This document shows, piece by piece, positions 1 to 8,816 of a stretch of DNA of 64,000 bases. The DNA lies in NCBI RefSeq assembly GCF_014648635.1, contig NZ_BMRM01000017.1, positions 152,452 to 216,451 on the forward strand. The letters are read 5' to 3'. The position numbers were made by a program, and so were the translations under genes. The first letter of the stretch is position 1. Each line of letters begins with the position of its first letter. Below the pieces are notes generated by a model. The model ran no database searches, had not been told where the DNA came from, and worked only from the letters and a program-made list of their open reading frames with translations. This stretch comes from Streptomyces cinerochromogenes. GTDB taxonomy: Bacteria > Actinomycetota > Actinomycetes > Streptomycetales > Streptomycetaceae.

Positions 1-1258
1 CCAGGCCCTTCACCGCGCTGACCTCGACACCGGAACCCCGGGCGATACGTGCACGGCGGGAGCCGTTGATGATCGTCGGGTCCTGGCGCTCGGCCGGCGT
101 CATCGACTTGATGATCGCGGCGGTACGGTCGACGTCCCGCTCGTCCAGGTTGGCGATCTGGTCCTTGATCTGGCCCATGCCCGGGAGCATGCCGAGCAGC
201 TTGCTGATGCTGCCCATCTTCCTGACCTGCTCCATCTGGGACAGGAAGTCGTCCAGGGTGAAGTCCTGGCCCTTCTTGGACGCCAGCTTCGAGGCCATCT
301 TCTGGGCCTCTTCCTGGCTGAACGTCTTCTCCGCCTGCTCGATCAGGGTGAGCAGGTCACCCATGTCGAGGATGCGGGAGGCCATCCGGTCCGGGTGGAA
401 CGCGTCGAAGTCGTCCAGCTTCTCGCCGTTCGACGCGAACATGATCGGCTTGCCGGTGATCTGCCGGATCGACAGCGCGGCACCACCGCGGGCGTCGCCG
501 TCGAGCTTGGAGAGGACCACGCCGTCGAAGCCGACGCCGTCGCGGAACGCCTCGGCGGTGTTGACGGCGTCCTGACCGATCATGGCGTCGACGACGAAGA
601 GGATCTCGTCGGGGCTGACCGCGTCCCGGATGTCCGCGGCCTGCTGCATCATCTCGGCGTCGATACCGAGGCGGCCGGCGGTGTCCACGATCACGATGTC
701 GTGGACCTTGGACTTCGCGAAGTCGATGGAGTCCTTGGCGACCTTCACCGGGTCGCCGACGCCGTTGCCCGGCTCCGGCGCGTACACGGCCACACCGGCG
801 CGCTCGGCGACGACGCTCAGCTGGTTCACGGCGTTGGGGCGCTGGAGGTCGGCGGCGACCAGCAGCGGGGAGTGGCCCTGCTCCTTCAGCCACCGGCCGA
901 GCTTGCCCGCGAGGGTGGTCTTGCCGGCACCCTGGAGACCGGCCAGCATGATCACGGTGGGCGGCTGCTTGGCGAAGCGGAGCCGGCGGGTCTCGCCGCC
1001 CAGGATGGTGATCAGCTCGTCGTTGACGATCTTGAGAACCTGCTGGGCGGGGTTCAGCGCCTTGGAGACCTCGGCCCCGAGCGCACGCTCCTTGACGTTC
1101 TTGATGAACGTGCGGACCACAGGCAGCGCCACATCCGCCTCGAGCAGCGCGATACGGATCTCGCGCGCCGTGGCGTCGATGTCCGCTTCGCTCAGCCGGC
1201 CCTTCCCGCGGAGGTTTTTGAAAGTCGCGCTGAGGCGGTCGGAGAGAGTATCGAACAC
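1..1258 (-). CDS. ffh: Signal recognition particle protein Ffh (3' end outside window)
   Basis: GTPase subunit of the signal recognition particle. It binds 4.5S/SRP RNA and signal peptides and delivers ribosomes to FtsY at the membrane. The GTG start at 1258 gives MFDTLSDRLSATFKNLRGKG, the usual Ffh N-terminus. The N helical bundle is followed by the G domain with a GLQGAGKTT P-loop, the DTAGRLG motif and a TKLDG-like SKLDGDARGG. The methionine-rich M domain then begins, with segments such as LGMLPGMGQIKDQI. 419 codons are visible and the C-terminal part runs off the left edge. It lies downstream of glnD but is separated from it by a hairpin. Family assignment is secure; only the end is unknown. 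Confidence 0.96.
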   Translation of the reverse strand, partial: MFDTLSDRLSATFKNLRGKGRLSEADIDATAREIRIALLEADVALPVVRTFIKNVKERALGAEVSKALNPAQQVLKIVNDELITILGGETRRLRFAKQPPTVIMLAGLQGAGKTTLAGKLGRWLKEQGHSPLLVAADLQRPNAVNQLSVVAERAGVAVYAPEPGNGVGDPVKVAKDSIDFAKSKVHDIVIVDTAGRLGIDAEMMQQAADIRDAVSPDEILFVVDAMIGQDAVNTAEAFRDGVGFDGVVLSKLDGDARGGAALSIRQITGKPIMFASNGEKLDDFDAFHPDRMASRILDMGDLLTLIEQAEKTFSQEEAQKMASKLASKKGQDFTLDDFLSQMEQVRKMGSISKLLGMLPGMGQIKDQIANLDERDVDRTAAIIKSMTPAERQDPTIINGSRRARIARGSGVEVSAVKGL

Positions 1259-1330
1259 GGCGGCTTCGGTCCTCGGAGTCGGGGGCGGTCTGAGCGTCTT
1301 CCAGGGTATCTGGCCCGACAAGGTAACGGT

Positions 1331-1358
1331 CCCCGCCCGCCGCAATCGGCGGGCGGGG
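1331..1358 (-). terminator. Hairpin between glnD and ffh
   Basis: A perfect 12-bp GC-only stem (ccccgcccgccg and its complement) encloses the four-base loop caat. It starts about 120 bp beyond the glnD stop codon in the direction of glnD transcription, so it probably ends the amtB-glnB-glnD transcript. There is no T-run, as is common for Streptomyces terminators. Confidence 0.6.
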
Positions 1359-1478
1359 GCGCTTTCCCCGCGGGCACGGGGGCCACGCAGCGTCCGCGGC
1401 GGCCTCGAAGAGGCGTCCCGGACCGTCTCCGCGTCCGCGGAGACCACACACCGGGCAACCGCGGCAACGGCCCGGAGG

Positions 1479-3986
1479 TCACGCCCGCAGCGTCTCCTCC
1501 AGCACCCCCGCCAGTGACGAGGCGTCCCCGGGGGGCAGCGGCGCGCCCGTGCCGGTCGTGACGTAGAACGCGTCCACGGCGTTCGCCCCCAGCGTCGACA
1601 CGTGCATGCTCCGCACCCGTACGCCCGCCTTCTCCAGGGCCGTCCCGATGCGGTGGAGCAGGCCCGGGGCGTCCTGGGCGCGGACCTCGATGACCGTGGC
1701 GTGGTGGGAGGCGGCCGGGGCGACCGTGACCCTCGCGGGCGGGGCCGTCCAGCCGCGGCGGCGGGGGTAGGCCGCGTCGCGTTCGGCGAGCCGGCCGGCG
1801 ATGTCGAGGCTGCCGTCGAGGGCGCGGACGAGGTCGGTGCGCAGCCGGGCCGCCTGGGGCAGGGAGCCGTACTCGGCGGCGACCCGCCAGTTGAGGAGGA
1901 GGACCGTGCCGTCGTCGTCCACGTCGTGCGGCAGGCTGAGGGCGCGCAGCTCCGCCGTGCGGACGGTGAGGCGGTGGACGGCGAGGACGCCGGCGACCGC
2001 GGGGAGGACGCCGGGCTGGTCGGGTACGGCGATGAGGAGTTCGACGCCGAGGGGCTCCGGATCGCCGGACGGCTCCTCACCGGTGACCGGTTCGGTCTGG
2101 GCGGACAGGGCGAGGACCGGGCCGCCGGTGCGGAAGGCCTCGATGGCGAGGCGTTCCTGTGCGGCGGTGGGCGCGGCCGGCTCGGGCTCCTCGGGGACGT
2201 CCCCGGCGAGCACGGCGGAGACGCGGCGGACGAGGTCGGCGACGAGGGAGCCGCGCCAGGAGGACCAGGCGGCCGGGCCGGTGGCGAGGGCGTCGGCCTC
2301 GGTGAGGGCGTGCAGCAGTTCCAGGGTGCTCTGGGTGCCGACGGCCTCGGCGACGGAGCGGACGGTGGCGGGATCGTCCAGGTCACGGCGGGTGGCCGTC
2401 TCGATGAGCAGCAGGTGGTGGCGGACCAGGAGGGACAGTACGGCGACGTCCGAGCGGTCGAAGCCGATGCGTGCGGCGACGTCCTTGGCGATGATCTCGC
2501 CGGCCACCGAGTGGTCGCCGGGCCAGCCCTTGCCGATGTCGTGCAGCAGGGCGGCGACGAGGAGCAGGTCGGGGCGGCTGACGCGGCGGGTGAACTCGGA
2601 GGCGCGGACCGCGGTCTCGATCAGGTGGCGGTCCACGGTCCACACGTGCACGGCGTTGCGCTGCGGCCGGCAGCGGACCCGCTCCCAGTCCGGCAGCAGG
2701 CGGCTGACCAGGCCCTCGGCCTCCAGGGCCTCCCAGACCTCGACCGTGGGGCTGCCGGAGCCGAGGAGCGTGACCAGCTGTTCGCGGGCCTCGGCGGGCC
2801 AGGGCGTGGGCAGGGGGCGGGCGGTGGCGGCCAGGCGCCGTACGGCGTGCAGGGAGAGCGGGAGGCCGGCCTGGGCGGCGGCGGCCGCGGCACGCAGCGG
2901 GAGCACGGGGTCGCGTTCGGGGCGTGCGGTGCGTGCCAGCACCACCTCGCCGTCCTGTTCCACGACGCCTTCGGCCAGGGGCGACCGTTCGGTGACCGGT
3001 TTGCCGCCACCGAGCGCCCGCCCGTCGCCCGCCACCGCCCTTCTGAGGAAGTCGCTTCGCTCCCTCGCCAGTTTGCGCAGCCGTGGCCGCACGGCGCGCG
3101 AGCGCAGCACGCGCCCCACTTCGCGCCAGGTGACGTCGCTGGCGTAGGCGATGACGCGGGCCGCTTCGTAGACCTGACGCAGGAGGGTGTCGGCGTCGAG
3201 CAGGTCCAGCTCGGCGGCGACCTGGTCCTGCTCCTGGAGGGCGAGCCGGTCGGTGGCGCGGCCGGTGGCCAGGTGGAGGGCGTCGCGGACGTCGAGGAGG
3301 CGGCGGCGGGCGTCGGCGAGGCCCTCGCGCGGGGCGTCGGCGAGCCAGGAGGCGGCGACGGCGCGCAGGGCGGTGGCGTCGCGCAGGCCGCCGCGGGCCT
3401 CCTTGAGGTCGGGTTCCAGCAGGTACTGGAGTTCACCCTGGCGGGCGGCGCGTTCGGCGCACAGTTCCTGGAGTTCGGGGAGGCGTCCGGGGGCCTGGTT
3501 GCGCCAGTCGGCGAGGGCGGTGGTGCGCAGTCCGGCGGTGAGGGCGGGGTCGCCGGCGAGGTGGCGGGCGTCCAGCAGGCCGAGGTGGACCTTGAGGTCC
3601 TCGCCGGCGGTTCTGCGGGCCTCGGCGGGGGTGCGCACGGAGTGGTCGAGGGAGAGGCCGAGGTCCCAGACGGGGTACCAGAGCCGGTCGGCGAGGGCGG
3701 CGACCGCGTCGGGGGCGGAGCCGTCGTGCAGCAGGACGAGGTCGAGGTCGCTGCGCGGGGAGAGTTCCCCGCGGCCGTAGCCGCCGACGGCGACCAGCGA
3801 CACGCCCCGCGTTCCGGCCGCCGCCGCGGTGAACAGTCCGGCGAGCCAGTCGTCGGTCAGTTCGGCGAGGGCGGTACGGCGCGGCGGCCCGGACCGCGCC
3901 CCCTCGGTGAGGAGGCGCAGCCGGGCCGCCGCGTAGCCGCCGGGCCCCGAGTCTTCCGTCTGTTCGCGCACATCCGCTCCGGTCAC
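1479..3986 (-). CDS. glnD: PII-modifying nucleotidyltransferase GlnD
   Basis: Bifunctional enzyme that modifies and de-modifies the PII protein according to nitrogen status. In Streptomyces and other actinobacteria the family is known to adenylylate PII at Tyr51 rather than uridylylate it. The protein has 835 residues. The nucleotidyltransferase motif GGYGRGE (about 68-74) with SDLDL (79-83) is followed by an HD phosphohydrolase domain (LLHDIGKGWPGDHS near residue 480). Two C-terminal ACT domains begin near 645 (VPDQPGVLPAVAG) and 765 (AQDAPGLLHRIG). It is the third gene of amtB-glnB-glnD, about 70 nt after glnB. All family domains are intact. Confidence 0.95.
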   Translation of the reverse strand: MTGADVREQTEDSGPGGYAAARLRLLTEGARSGPPRRTALAELTDDWLAGLFTAAAAGTRGVSLVAVGGYGRGELSPRSDLDLVLLHDGSAPDAVAALADRLWYPVWDLGLSLDHSVRTPAEARRTAGEDLKVHLGLLDARHLAGDPALTAGLRTTALADWRNQAPGRLPELQELCAERAARQGELQYLLEPDLKEARGGLRDATALRAVAASWLADAPREGLADARRRLLDVRDALHLATGRATDRLALQEQDQVAAELDLLDADTLLRQVYEAARVIAYASDVTWREVGRVLRSRAVRPRLRKLARERSDFLRRAVAGDGRALGGGKPVTERSPLAEGVVEQDGEVVLARTARPERDPVLPLRAAAAAAQAGLPLSLHAVRRLAATARPLPTPWPAEAREQLVTLLGSGSPTVEVWEALEAEGLVSRLLPDWERVRCRPQRNAVHVWTVDRHLIETAVRASEFTRRVSRPDLLLVAALLHDIGKGWPGDHSVAGEIIAKDVAARIGFDRSDVAVLSLLVRHHLLLIETATRRDLDDPATVRSVAEAVGTQSTLELLHALTEADALATGPAAWSSWRGSLVADLVRRVSAVLAGDVPEEPEPAAPTAAQERLAIEAFRTGGPVLALSAQTEPVTGEEPSGDPEPLGVELLIAVPDQPGVLPAVAGVLAVHRLTVRTAELRALSLPHDVDDDGTVLLLNWRVAAEYGSLPQAARLRTDLVRALDGSLDIAGRLAERDAAYPRRRGWTAPPARVTVAPAASHHATVIEVRAQDAPGLLHRIGTALEKAGVRVRSMHVSTLGANAVDAFYVTTGTGAPLPPGDASSLAGVLEETLRA

Positions 3987-4056
3987 CCGGCGACTCCTGT
4001 TCCGTTTCCCCTTGTGTCCCTGACGGGGGTGTGCCCCTGACGGGGATTCTGGTGCG

Positions 4057-4395
4057 TCAGAGGGCGTCCGGCCCGCGCTCGCCCGTGCGGACCCGTACGG
4101 CGGTCTCGACGGGCAGGGACCACACCTTGCCGTCCCCGATCTTGCCGGTGCGGGCCGCCTTGACGATGACCTCGATCAGCTGTTCGGCGTCGTCGTCCTC
4201 GGCGAGGACCTCGATGCGGATCTTGGGGACGAGGTCGACGGTGTACTCGGCTCCCCGGTAGACCTCGGTGTGTCCGCGCTGCCGGCCGTAGCCGCTGGCC
4301 TCGGTGACCGTGAGCCCGTGGACGCCGAAGGCCTGGAGGGCTTCCTTGATCTCGTCGAGCCGGTGGGGCTTCACGACGGCGGTGATGAGCTTCAT
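4057..4395 (-). CDS. glnB: Nitrogen regulatory protein PII
   Basis: Trimeric PII signal protein of 112 residues (MKLITAVVKPHRLDEIKEAL). It integrates ATP/ADP and 2-oxoglutarate and controls the AmtB channel and other nitrogen targets. The T-loop carries Tyr51 within RGAEYTVDLV, the modification site used by GlnD, and the C-terminal half carries the signature KAARTGKIGDGKVW. The frame stays open far upstream, but this ATG overlaps the amtB stop as ATGA (4392-4395) and gives the standard PII N-terminus. It is called glnK in Streptomyces literature because of its link to amtB. Confidence 0.97.
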   Translation of the reverse strand: MKLITAVVKPHRLDEIKEALQAFGVHGLTVTEASGYGRQRGHTEVYRGAEYTVDLVPKIRIEVLAEDDDAEQLIEVIVKAARTGKIGDGKVWSLPVETAVRVRTGERGPDAL

Positions 4396-5729
4396 GCGTC
4401 CACCTTCTTGTTCTGCGCGGCGGCCAGGGCCGGGGCGGCGAGGGTCCCGGTGACACCGCCGCCGGCGCCGCTGAAGTCGTATGCGGTCTCGGCGTGCTCG
4501 GCCTGGTCGATGCCGGAGATCTCCTCGTCCTCGGTGACGCGCATGCCGAGGGTCTTGTCGAGGAGGAAGGCGAGGACGGCGGAGACGACCAGGGAGTAGG
4601 CGAGGACCGCGCCGACGCCGGCGCACTGCTTCCACAGCTGGGTCCAGGTGTGGTCGCCGTAGAAGACGCCGGTGGCGGTGGACTGGCCCTTGCCGGTGGC
4701 GAAGAAGCCGATCAGCAGGGAGCCGATGATGCCGCCGACCATGTGGACGCCGACGACGTCGAGGGAGTCGTCGTAGCCGAACTTGAACTTCAGGCCGACG
4801 GCCGCGGCGCAGGCGACGCCGGCGACGGCTCCGACGGCGATCGCGCCGAGCGGGGAGACCGCGCCGCCGGACGGGGTGATGGCGACCAGGCCGGCGACCG
4901 CGCCGGAGGCGGCGCCGAGGGTGGTGAACGCGCCGTGCCGGATCTTCTCGTAGGCGAGCCAGGCGAGCATGGCGGCGGCGGTGGCGACCTGGGTGTTGAC
5001 GAACATCAGCGCGCCCACGCCGTCGTCGTTGCCGAGCCAGGAGCCGGCGTTGAAGCCGAACCAGCCGAACCAGAGCAGGCCGGCGCCGAGCATGACCAGC
5101 GGGAGGCTGTGCGGGCGCATGGGGTCGCGCTTGAAGCCGACGCGCTTGCCGATGACGAGGATGACGCCGAGCGCGGCCGCACCCGCGTTGATGTGGACCG
5201 CCGTACCGCCCGCGAAGTCGATGACGCCGAGCTTGTAGGCCCAGCCGTCGGCGCCCCAGACCCAGTGGGCGACCGGGACGTAGACGATCGTGGCCCACAG
5301 GGCGACGAAGAGGGCCCAGGCGGAGAACTTGACCCGGTCGGCGAGGGCGCCGCTTATCAGGGCCGGCGTGATGATCGCGAACATCAGCTGGAAGACCATG
5401 AAGACGAAGACCGGGATGGTGTAGCCGTCCCAGAGTTCCGTCAGGCCGACGTTGCTGAGCCCGATCCAGTCGGCGTTGAAGCCGAGGAGACCGTTGCCGG
5501 TGCCGAAGGCGAGGGAGAAGCCGTAGAGCACCCACAGGATGGTGACGATCCCGAGGCTGATGAAGCTCATCATCAGCATGTTCAGGGTGCTCTTGACGCG
5601 GACCATGCCTCCGTAGAAGAAGGCGAGTCCCGGGGTCATGAGCATCACCAGGGCGGAACAGATGAGCATGAAGCCTGTGTTGGCGGACGACAGTTTCGTG
5701 TCCGCCGCAAGCATGATGGCTGGTGCCAT
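4392..5729 (-). CDS. amtB: Ammonium transporter AmtB
   Basis: Integral membrane ammonium channel of 445 residues with about 11 hydrophobic spans. It begins MAPAIMLAADTKLSSANTG, followed by LTPGLAFFYGGMVR-type Amt signature residues. The paired pore histidines are visible in DFAGGTAVHINAG and VVGVHMVGGIIGS. The ATG at 5729 is preceded by GAGGAG at good spacing, so I prefer it over in-frame codons further upstream. The gene overlaps glnB by four bases, which suggests coupled translation of channel and regulator. A GlnR-like site lies 130-160 bp upstream. Confidence 0.96.
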   Translation of the reverse strand: MAPAIMLAADTKLSSANTGFMLICSALVMLMTPGLAFFYGGMVRVKSTLNMLMMSFISLGIVTILWVLYGFSLAFGTGNGLLGFNADWIGLSNVGLTELWDGYTIPVFVFMVFQLMFAIITPALISGALADRVKFSAWALFVALWATIVYVPVAHWVWGADGWAYKLGVIDFAGGTAVHINAGAAALGVILVIGKRVGFKRDPMRPHSLPLVMLGAGLLWFGWFGFNAGSWLGNDDGVGALMFVNTQVATAAAMLAWLAYEKIRHGAFTTLGAASGAVAGLVAITPSGGAVSPLGAIAVGAVAGVACAAAVGLKFKFGYDDSLDVVGVHMVGGIIGSLLIGFFATGKGQSTATGVFYGDHTWTQLWKQCAGVGAVLAYSLVVSAVLAFLLDKTLGMRVTEDEEISGIDQAEHAETAYDFSGAGGGVTGTLAAPALAAAQNKKVDA

Positions 5730-5855
5730 CGGCGTCTCCTCGTCGGTTGGTGCGGCTCCGTGCGGGCGGTGCCTGAGCGGTCCGGTCGGGTGAGGGGTGG
5801 GCCGGTTATGCGCCATGAGACTGGCGCAGCGCGGTTTCGGTGGAGGCCCCTCGTT

Positions 5856-5891
5856 GTTTCGCCGGGGTGACAAGGGCGTCCTGCGTGTTAC
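5856..5891 (-). promoter_or_regulatory. GlnR-like operator upstream of amtB
   Basis: Read on the minus strand, the half-site GTCAC-N6-GAAAC (5871 down to 5856) matches the GTnAC-n6-GAAAC half of the Streptomyces GlnR box exactly. A second GTAAC lies 15 bp before it (5891-5887). The spacing of the upstream half deviates slightly from the textbook 22-bp period. The position, about 130 bp before the amtB start, fits nitrogen control of amtB-glnB-glnD. The operator role is inferred from the consensus. Confidence 0.6.
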
Positions 5892-6084
5892 GCCTGGATG
5901 AAGCGCCGGATTCCGGGCCCGCCGATCGTTATCGTGGCGCAATCTTCCGGCGGAGGAGACCCGGGGCAGGGGCGGACGAGGCGCTGCGCAGACCCGCAGG
6001 AGACGCCGGGGAAGACACGGACCGGCCGCGGCGGGCCTTCCGATGACCTGGCATGGGGGAGCCGAGTCGGGCGGTTCGGGAGGA

Positions 6085-6098
6085 CCGGCCGCGGCCGG
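6085..6098 (-). terminator. Palindrome after nsdA
   Basis: The perfect palindrome ccggccgcggccgg lies 20 nt downstream of the nsdA stop codon. It could form a short hairpin terminator, but its loop would be tight and it has no T-tail. Confidence 0.3.
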
Positions 6099-6118
6099 GG
6101 TTCGGGGGTGTGCGGTGG

Positions 6119-7597
6119 TCAGACGGCTTCGGCGTTCTCCGGCAGGTCGACGGCGAGTTTGTCGGAGAGGTCGACCACGGCGGCGAGGTCGCCGTGGTCA
6201 CGGACGGCCGTGTCGACCGTCTTTCGGATACGGGTGTTCACACGCTCGGAGCGCACCTTCTTGGCGATGTCCATGGCCTGTGCGGCGTAGGCCGTGCTCT
6301 CCTCGGGCTCGCGCTGGAGCAGGTGCACGGTGGCCATGCCGATGAGGTTGAGCGCGTACGACCGCTGGTGCTCGGAGTCCCTGGCGAACAGCTCCACGGC
6401 CCGGCGCATGAGCGGTTCGGCGAGGGAGGCGTAGGTGGGGCTGCGCCCGGCGACGTAGGCGAGGTCGCGGAAGGAGTGGGAGTTCTCGCCGTACAGCTCG
6501 GCCTCGGAGAAGAAGCGGATCCAGTCGGGGTCCGGCTCGTCCCACTCGTCGGCCTCGGCGAAGGTGTCCTCGGCCATGCGGACGGCGCGCTTGGTCTTGC
6601 CGGGCTGGCCCATGTTGGCGTAGGCGCGGGCCTCCATCGCATACAGCATGGACTGGGTGCGCGGGCTCGCGCAGTCGCGGCTGCCGTACTGGGCGAGGTG
6701 GATCAGCTCCAGGGCGTCCTCGGGCCGGCCGAGATGGATCATCTGGCGGCTCATGCTGGAGAGGATGTAGGAGCCGAGCGGTTTGTCACCGGCTTCCTTG
6801 GCGGCGTGCAGGGCGAGCACGAAGTACTTCTGCGCGGTGGGCTGGAGGCCGACGTCGTACGACATCCAGCCGGCCAGTTCGGCCAGCTCGGCGGCGACCT
6901 GGAAGAGCTTGCGGGTGGTGGCCTCGGGCTGGGGTTCCTGGAGCAGGTCGGTGACCTCGTGCAGCTGGCCGACGACGGCCTTGCGGCGCAGGCCGCCTCC
7001 GCACTGGGCGTCCCACTGGCGGAACATCCGGGTGGTGGACTCCAGCAGATCCAGCTCGGGCTGGGAGAGGCGGCCGGGGCGGCGCGGGTCGAGGGCGGGC
7101 CGGGGCTCGGAGGGGGCCGGGGAGGCCGGGGAGGGCACGAGCCAGCGCTGCATCGGCTCGATCAGGGAGGGGCCGGCGGACAGGGCGAGGGAGGTGCCGA
7201 GGAAGCCCCGCCGGGCGAGCATCAGGTCGCTGCGGGAGAACTCGCCGAGCAGGGCGACCGTCTGCGGGCCCGTCCAGGGCAGGTCGACGCCGGAGGCGGC
7301 GGGTGACTGGCGGGCGGCGCGCAGGCCGAGGTCCTCGATGGAGACCACGCAGCCGAAGCGCTCGGAGAACAGCTCCGAGAGGATGCGCGGGATCGGTTCG
7401 CGCGGGTTCTCCCCGTCCAGCCAGCGGCGCACCCGCGAGGTGTCGGTGGAGATGTGGTTGGCACCCAGCTGGCGTGCCCTGCGGTTCACCTGGCGGGCCA
7501 GCTCGCCCTTGGACCAGCCGCTGCGCACGAACCACGAGCCGAGCAGCTCGTTGGGGCGCTTGTCAGCGTGTGTCCCGCTACCGCCGTTGCCGCCCAC
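6119..7597 (-). CDS. nsdA: NsdA-type TPR regulator, negative regulator of sporulation and antibiotic production
   Basis: A 492-residue regulator resembling S. coelicolor NsdA, whose loss increases sporulation and antibiotic production in published work. The N-terminus (about 14-60) has a helix-turn-helix-like segment: SKGELARQVNRRARQLG, then DTSRVRRWLDGENPREPIP, with the WLxGxxP pattern of Xre-type proteins. From residue 170 on it is helical with TPR-like units (for example GQPGKTKRAVRMAEDTFAEA). Start: GTG at 7597 reading MGGNGGSGTHADKRPNELLG, chosen because coding bias drops upstream although the frame stays open. It is separated from its neighbours by long spacers and so is probably monocistronic. 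Confidence 0.85.
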   Translation of the reverse strand: MGGNGGSGTHADKRPNELLGSWFVRSGWSKGELARQVNRRARQLGANHISTDTSRVRRWLDGENPREPIPRILSELFSERFGCVVSIEDLGLRAARQSPAASGVDLPWTGPQTVALLGEFSRSDLMLARRGFLGTSLALSAGPSLIEPMQRWLVPSPASPAPSEPRPALDPRRPGRLSQPELDLLESTTRMFRQWDAQCGGGLRRKAVVGQLHEVTDLLQEPQPEATTRKLFQVAAELAELAGWMSYDVGLQPTAQKYFVLALHAAKEAGDKPLGSYILSSMSRQMIHLGRPEDALELIHLAQYGSRDCASPRTQSMLYAMEARAYANMGQPGKTKRAVRMAEDTFAEADEWDEPDPDWIRFFSEAELYGENSHSFRDLAYVAGRSPTYASLAEPLMRRAVELFARDSEHQRSYALNLIGMATVHLLQREPEESTAYAAQAMDIAKKVRSERVNTRIRKTVDTAVRDHGDLAAVVDLSDKLAVDLPENAEAV

Positions 7598-8072
7598 TGG
7601 AACGCCCCCATCCCTGAGACCACTTGTCCCCTGAGACCACTTGTCGCCTGGTGCGCCAAGCCCTATCAGAATGCCGGTTGATACGGCTCCGCGTCCGCTG
7701 GTTCTCACCCTTCGAACGCGTTGACGACTTGCCTCCGGCATACCCACGAGCGCATGTGCCCCCGGGACTCGCACACTCACAGTAATCCCACGATCACCCG
7801 TCCAGCCACGGGGATCCCAGAAACGCCACCATTCGCCACCCCTTCGAATGAACTCACGGTCGGCCGCCCGCGATTCACTTGACATAGGACGGCCGGAAGC
7901 GGGCGGAGTGATGCACGCCGGGGCGTGCATCCTCCGGCGCGCCACCCCGTCGCGCTTCAAGGCGCCGCCTTCACCCCGCACCGCCGTGGGCAGGCGGAGC
8001 CGTAGCGTTACGTTCCGCTTCCATCTCGTTCCGTTTCGTAACCACCGGCGCGCTGGACCCGTTGGAGGGGGT
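7598..8072. other. Divergent intergenic region, nsdA / prim-pol gene
   Basis: 475 bp between divergent starts, of lower GC than its neighbours (7780-7900). It must hold both promoters. A TTGACA hexamer sits at 7879-7884 on the plus strand without a clear -10 partner. An imperfect inverted pair GTTACG...CGTAAC brackets 8007-8042, just upstream of the plus-strand gene. I see no supported small gene. Confidence 0.5.
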
Positions 8073-8729
8073 ATGGGCTTCACGATCGGCGGCATCCGCG
8101 AGATCCGCTCCGGCACGCGTCGGCGCGGCCGCCTGGCGGAGTGCACCGCCGTGGCCGAGTTCACCGGGCTGTGGGGCTGGGACGCGGTGCCGGGGGCGCG
8201 CGCCGCCGCGGGTGTCTGCTCCTGCGGGCGGTCCGACTGCCCGGCGCCGGGCGCGCACCCGCTGGACTTCGCCCCCGTGGTGCCGGCCGGGGCCACGCTG
8301 GACGAGGTGAGCAAGGCCTGGTCGGAGTTCCCGGGCGCCTCGGTGATGCTGCCGGTGGGTCAGGCGTTCGACGTCATCGAGGTCTCGGAGCCGGCCGGCC
8401 GCCGCGCCCTGGTCCGGCTGGAGCGCATGGGCCTCCCCCTCGGCCCGGTGACCGCGGGACCGGACGGCCGTGCCCGCTTCCTCGTCGCGCCCGGAGCCGC
8501 CGCCGACCTCCCCCGGCTGCTGTACCGCATGGGCTGGGACGACCCCGCCGCGCTGGACCTGCGCGGCCTCGGCCCCGGCACGCACATCACCGCACCGCCC
8601 TCCGACCGGGGCGGCCTGGGCCCGGTGCGCTGGCTGCGCCCGCCCGCGCTGGACTCGGCGACCAGGCCTCCGTCGGCGCGGCTGCTGCTGGGCACGCTGG
8701 CGTACGTGGCGCACCGGTCGCGGGCCTGA
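8073..8729 (+). CDS. Small protein with DNA primase/polymerase (prim-pol) N-terminal-type domain
   Basis: 218 residues starting MGFTIGGIREIRSGTRRRGR, with ATG 8073 preceded by GGAGGGGGT. The region CSCGRSDCPAPGAHPLDF resembles the cysteine/histidine motif of bifunctional primase-polymerase domains, in which the first residues of a replication protein bind zinc. The later part (VMLPVGQAFDVIEVSE ... ARFLVAP) fits the same fold. There is no helicase or primase C-terminal domain, and the gene is not next to a replicon. Conserved stand-alone copies occur in Streptomyces. The biochemical role is unknown; catalytic competence cannot be judged by eye. It faces ftsY convergently across two hairpins. 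Confidence 0.7.
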   Translation: MGFTIGGIREIRSGTRRRGRLAECTAVAEFTGLWGWDAVPGARAAAGVCSCGRSDCPAPGAHPLDFAPVVPAGATLDEVSKAWSEFPGASVMLPVGQAFDVIEVSEPAGRRALVRLERMGLPLGPVTAGPDGRARFLVAPGAAADLPRLLYRMGWDDPAALDLRGLGPGTHITAPPSDRGGLGPVRWLRPPALDSATRPPSARLLLGTLAYVAHRSRA

Positions 8730-8745
8730 CCGTGCCGGACATGAC

Positions 8746-8785
8746 GAAGCTCCCGTCCCCGACTGCACCTCGGGGCGGGAGCTTC
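8746..8785. terminator. Convergent terminator hairpin
   Basis: Arms gaagctcccgtcccc and ggggcgggagcttc pair over 14 bp with one bulged base, around an 11-base loop. It lies just after the prim-pol stop (8729) and about 30 bp past the ftsY stop, so it can serve either strand. Confidence 0.75.
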
Positions 8786-8793
8786 TCGTCGAG

Positions 8794-8814
8794 CACCCGG
8801 GAACGTCCCGGGTG
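8794..8814 (-). terminator. Second hairpin at ftsY 3' end
   Basis: A perfect 9-bp stem (cacccggga/tcccgggtg) with a three-base loop begins immediately after the ftsY stop codon. It adds to the larger hairpin at 8746-8785. Confidence 0.6.
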
Positions 8815-8816
8815 GT

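Larger units (their letters stand above)
5730..6118. other. Intergenic region between amtB and nsdA 3' end
   Basis: 389 bp without a convincing gene. It contains the GlnR-like site at 5856-5891, presumably the amtB promoter, and a 14-bp palindrome at 6085-6098 just past the nsdA stop. I see nothing else of note. Confidence 0.6.
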
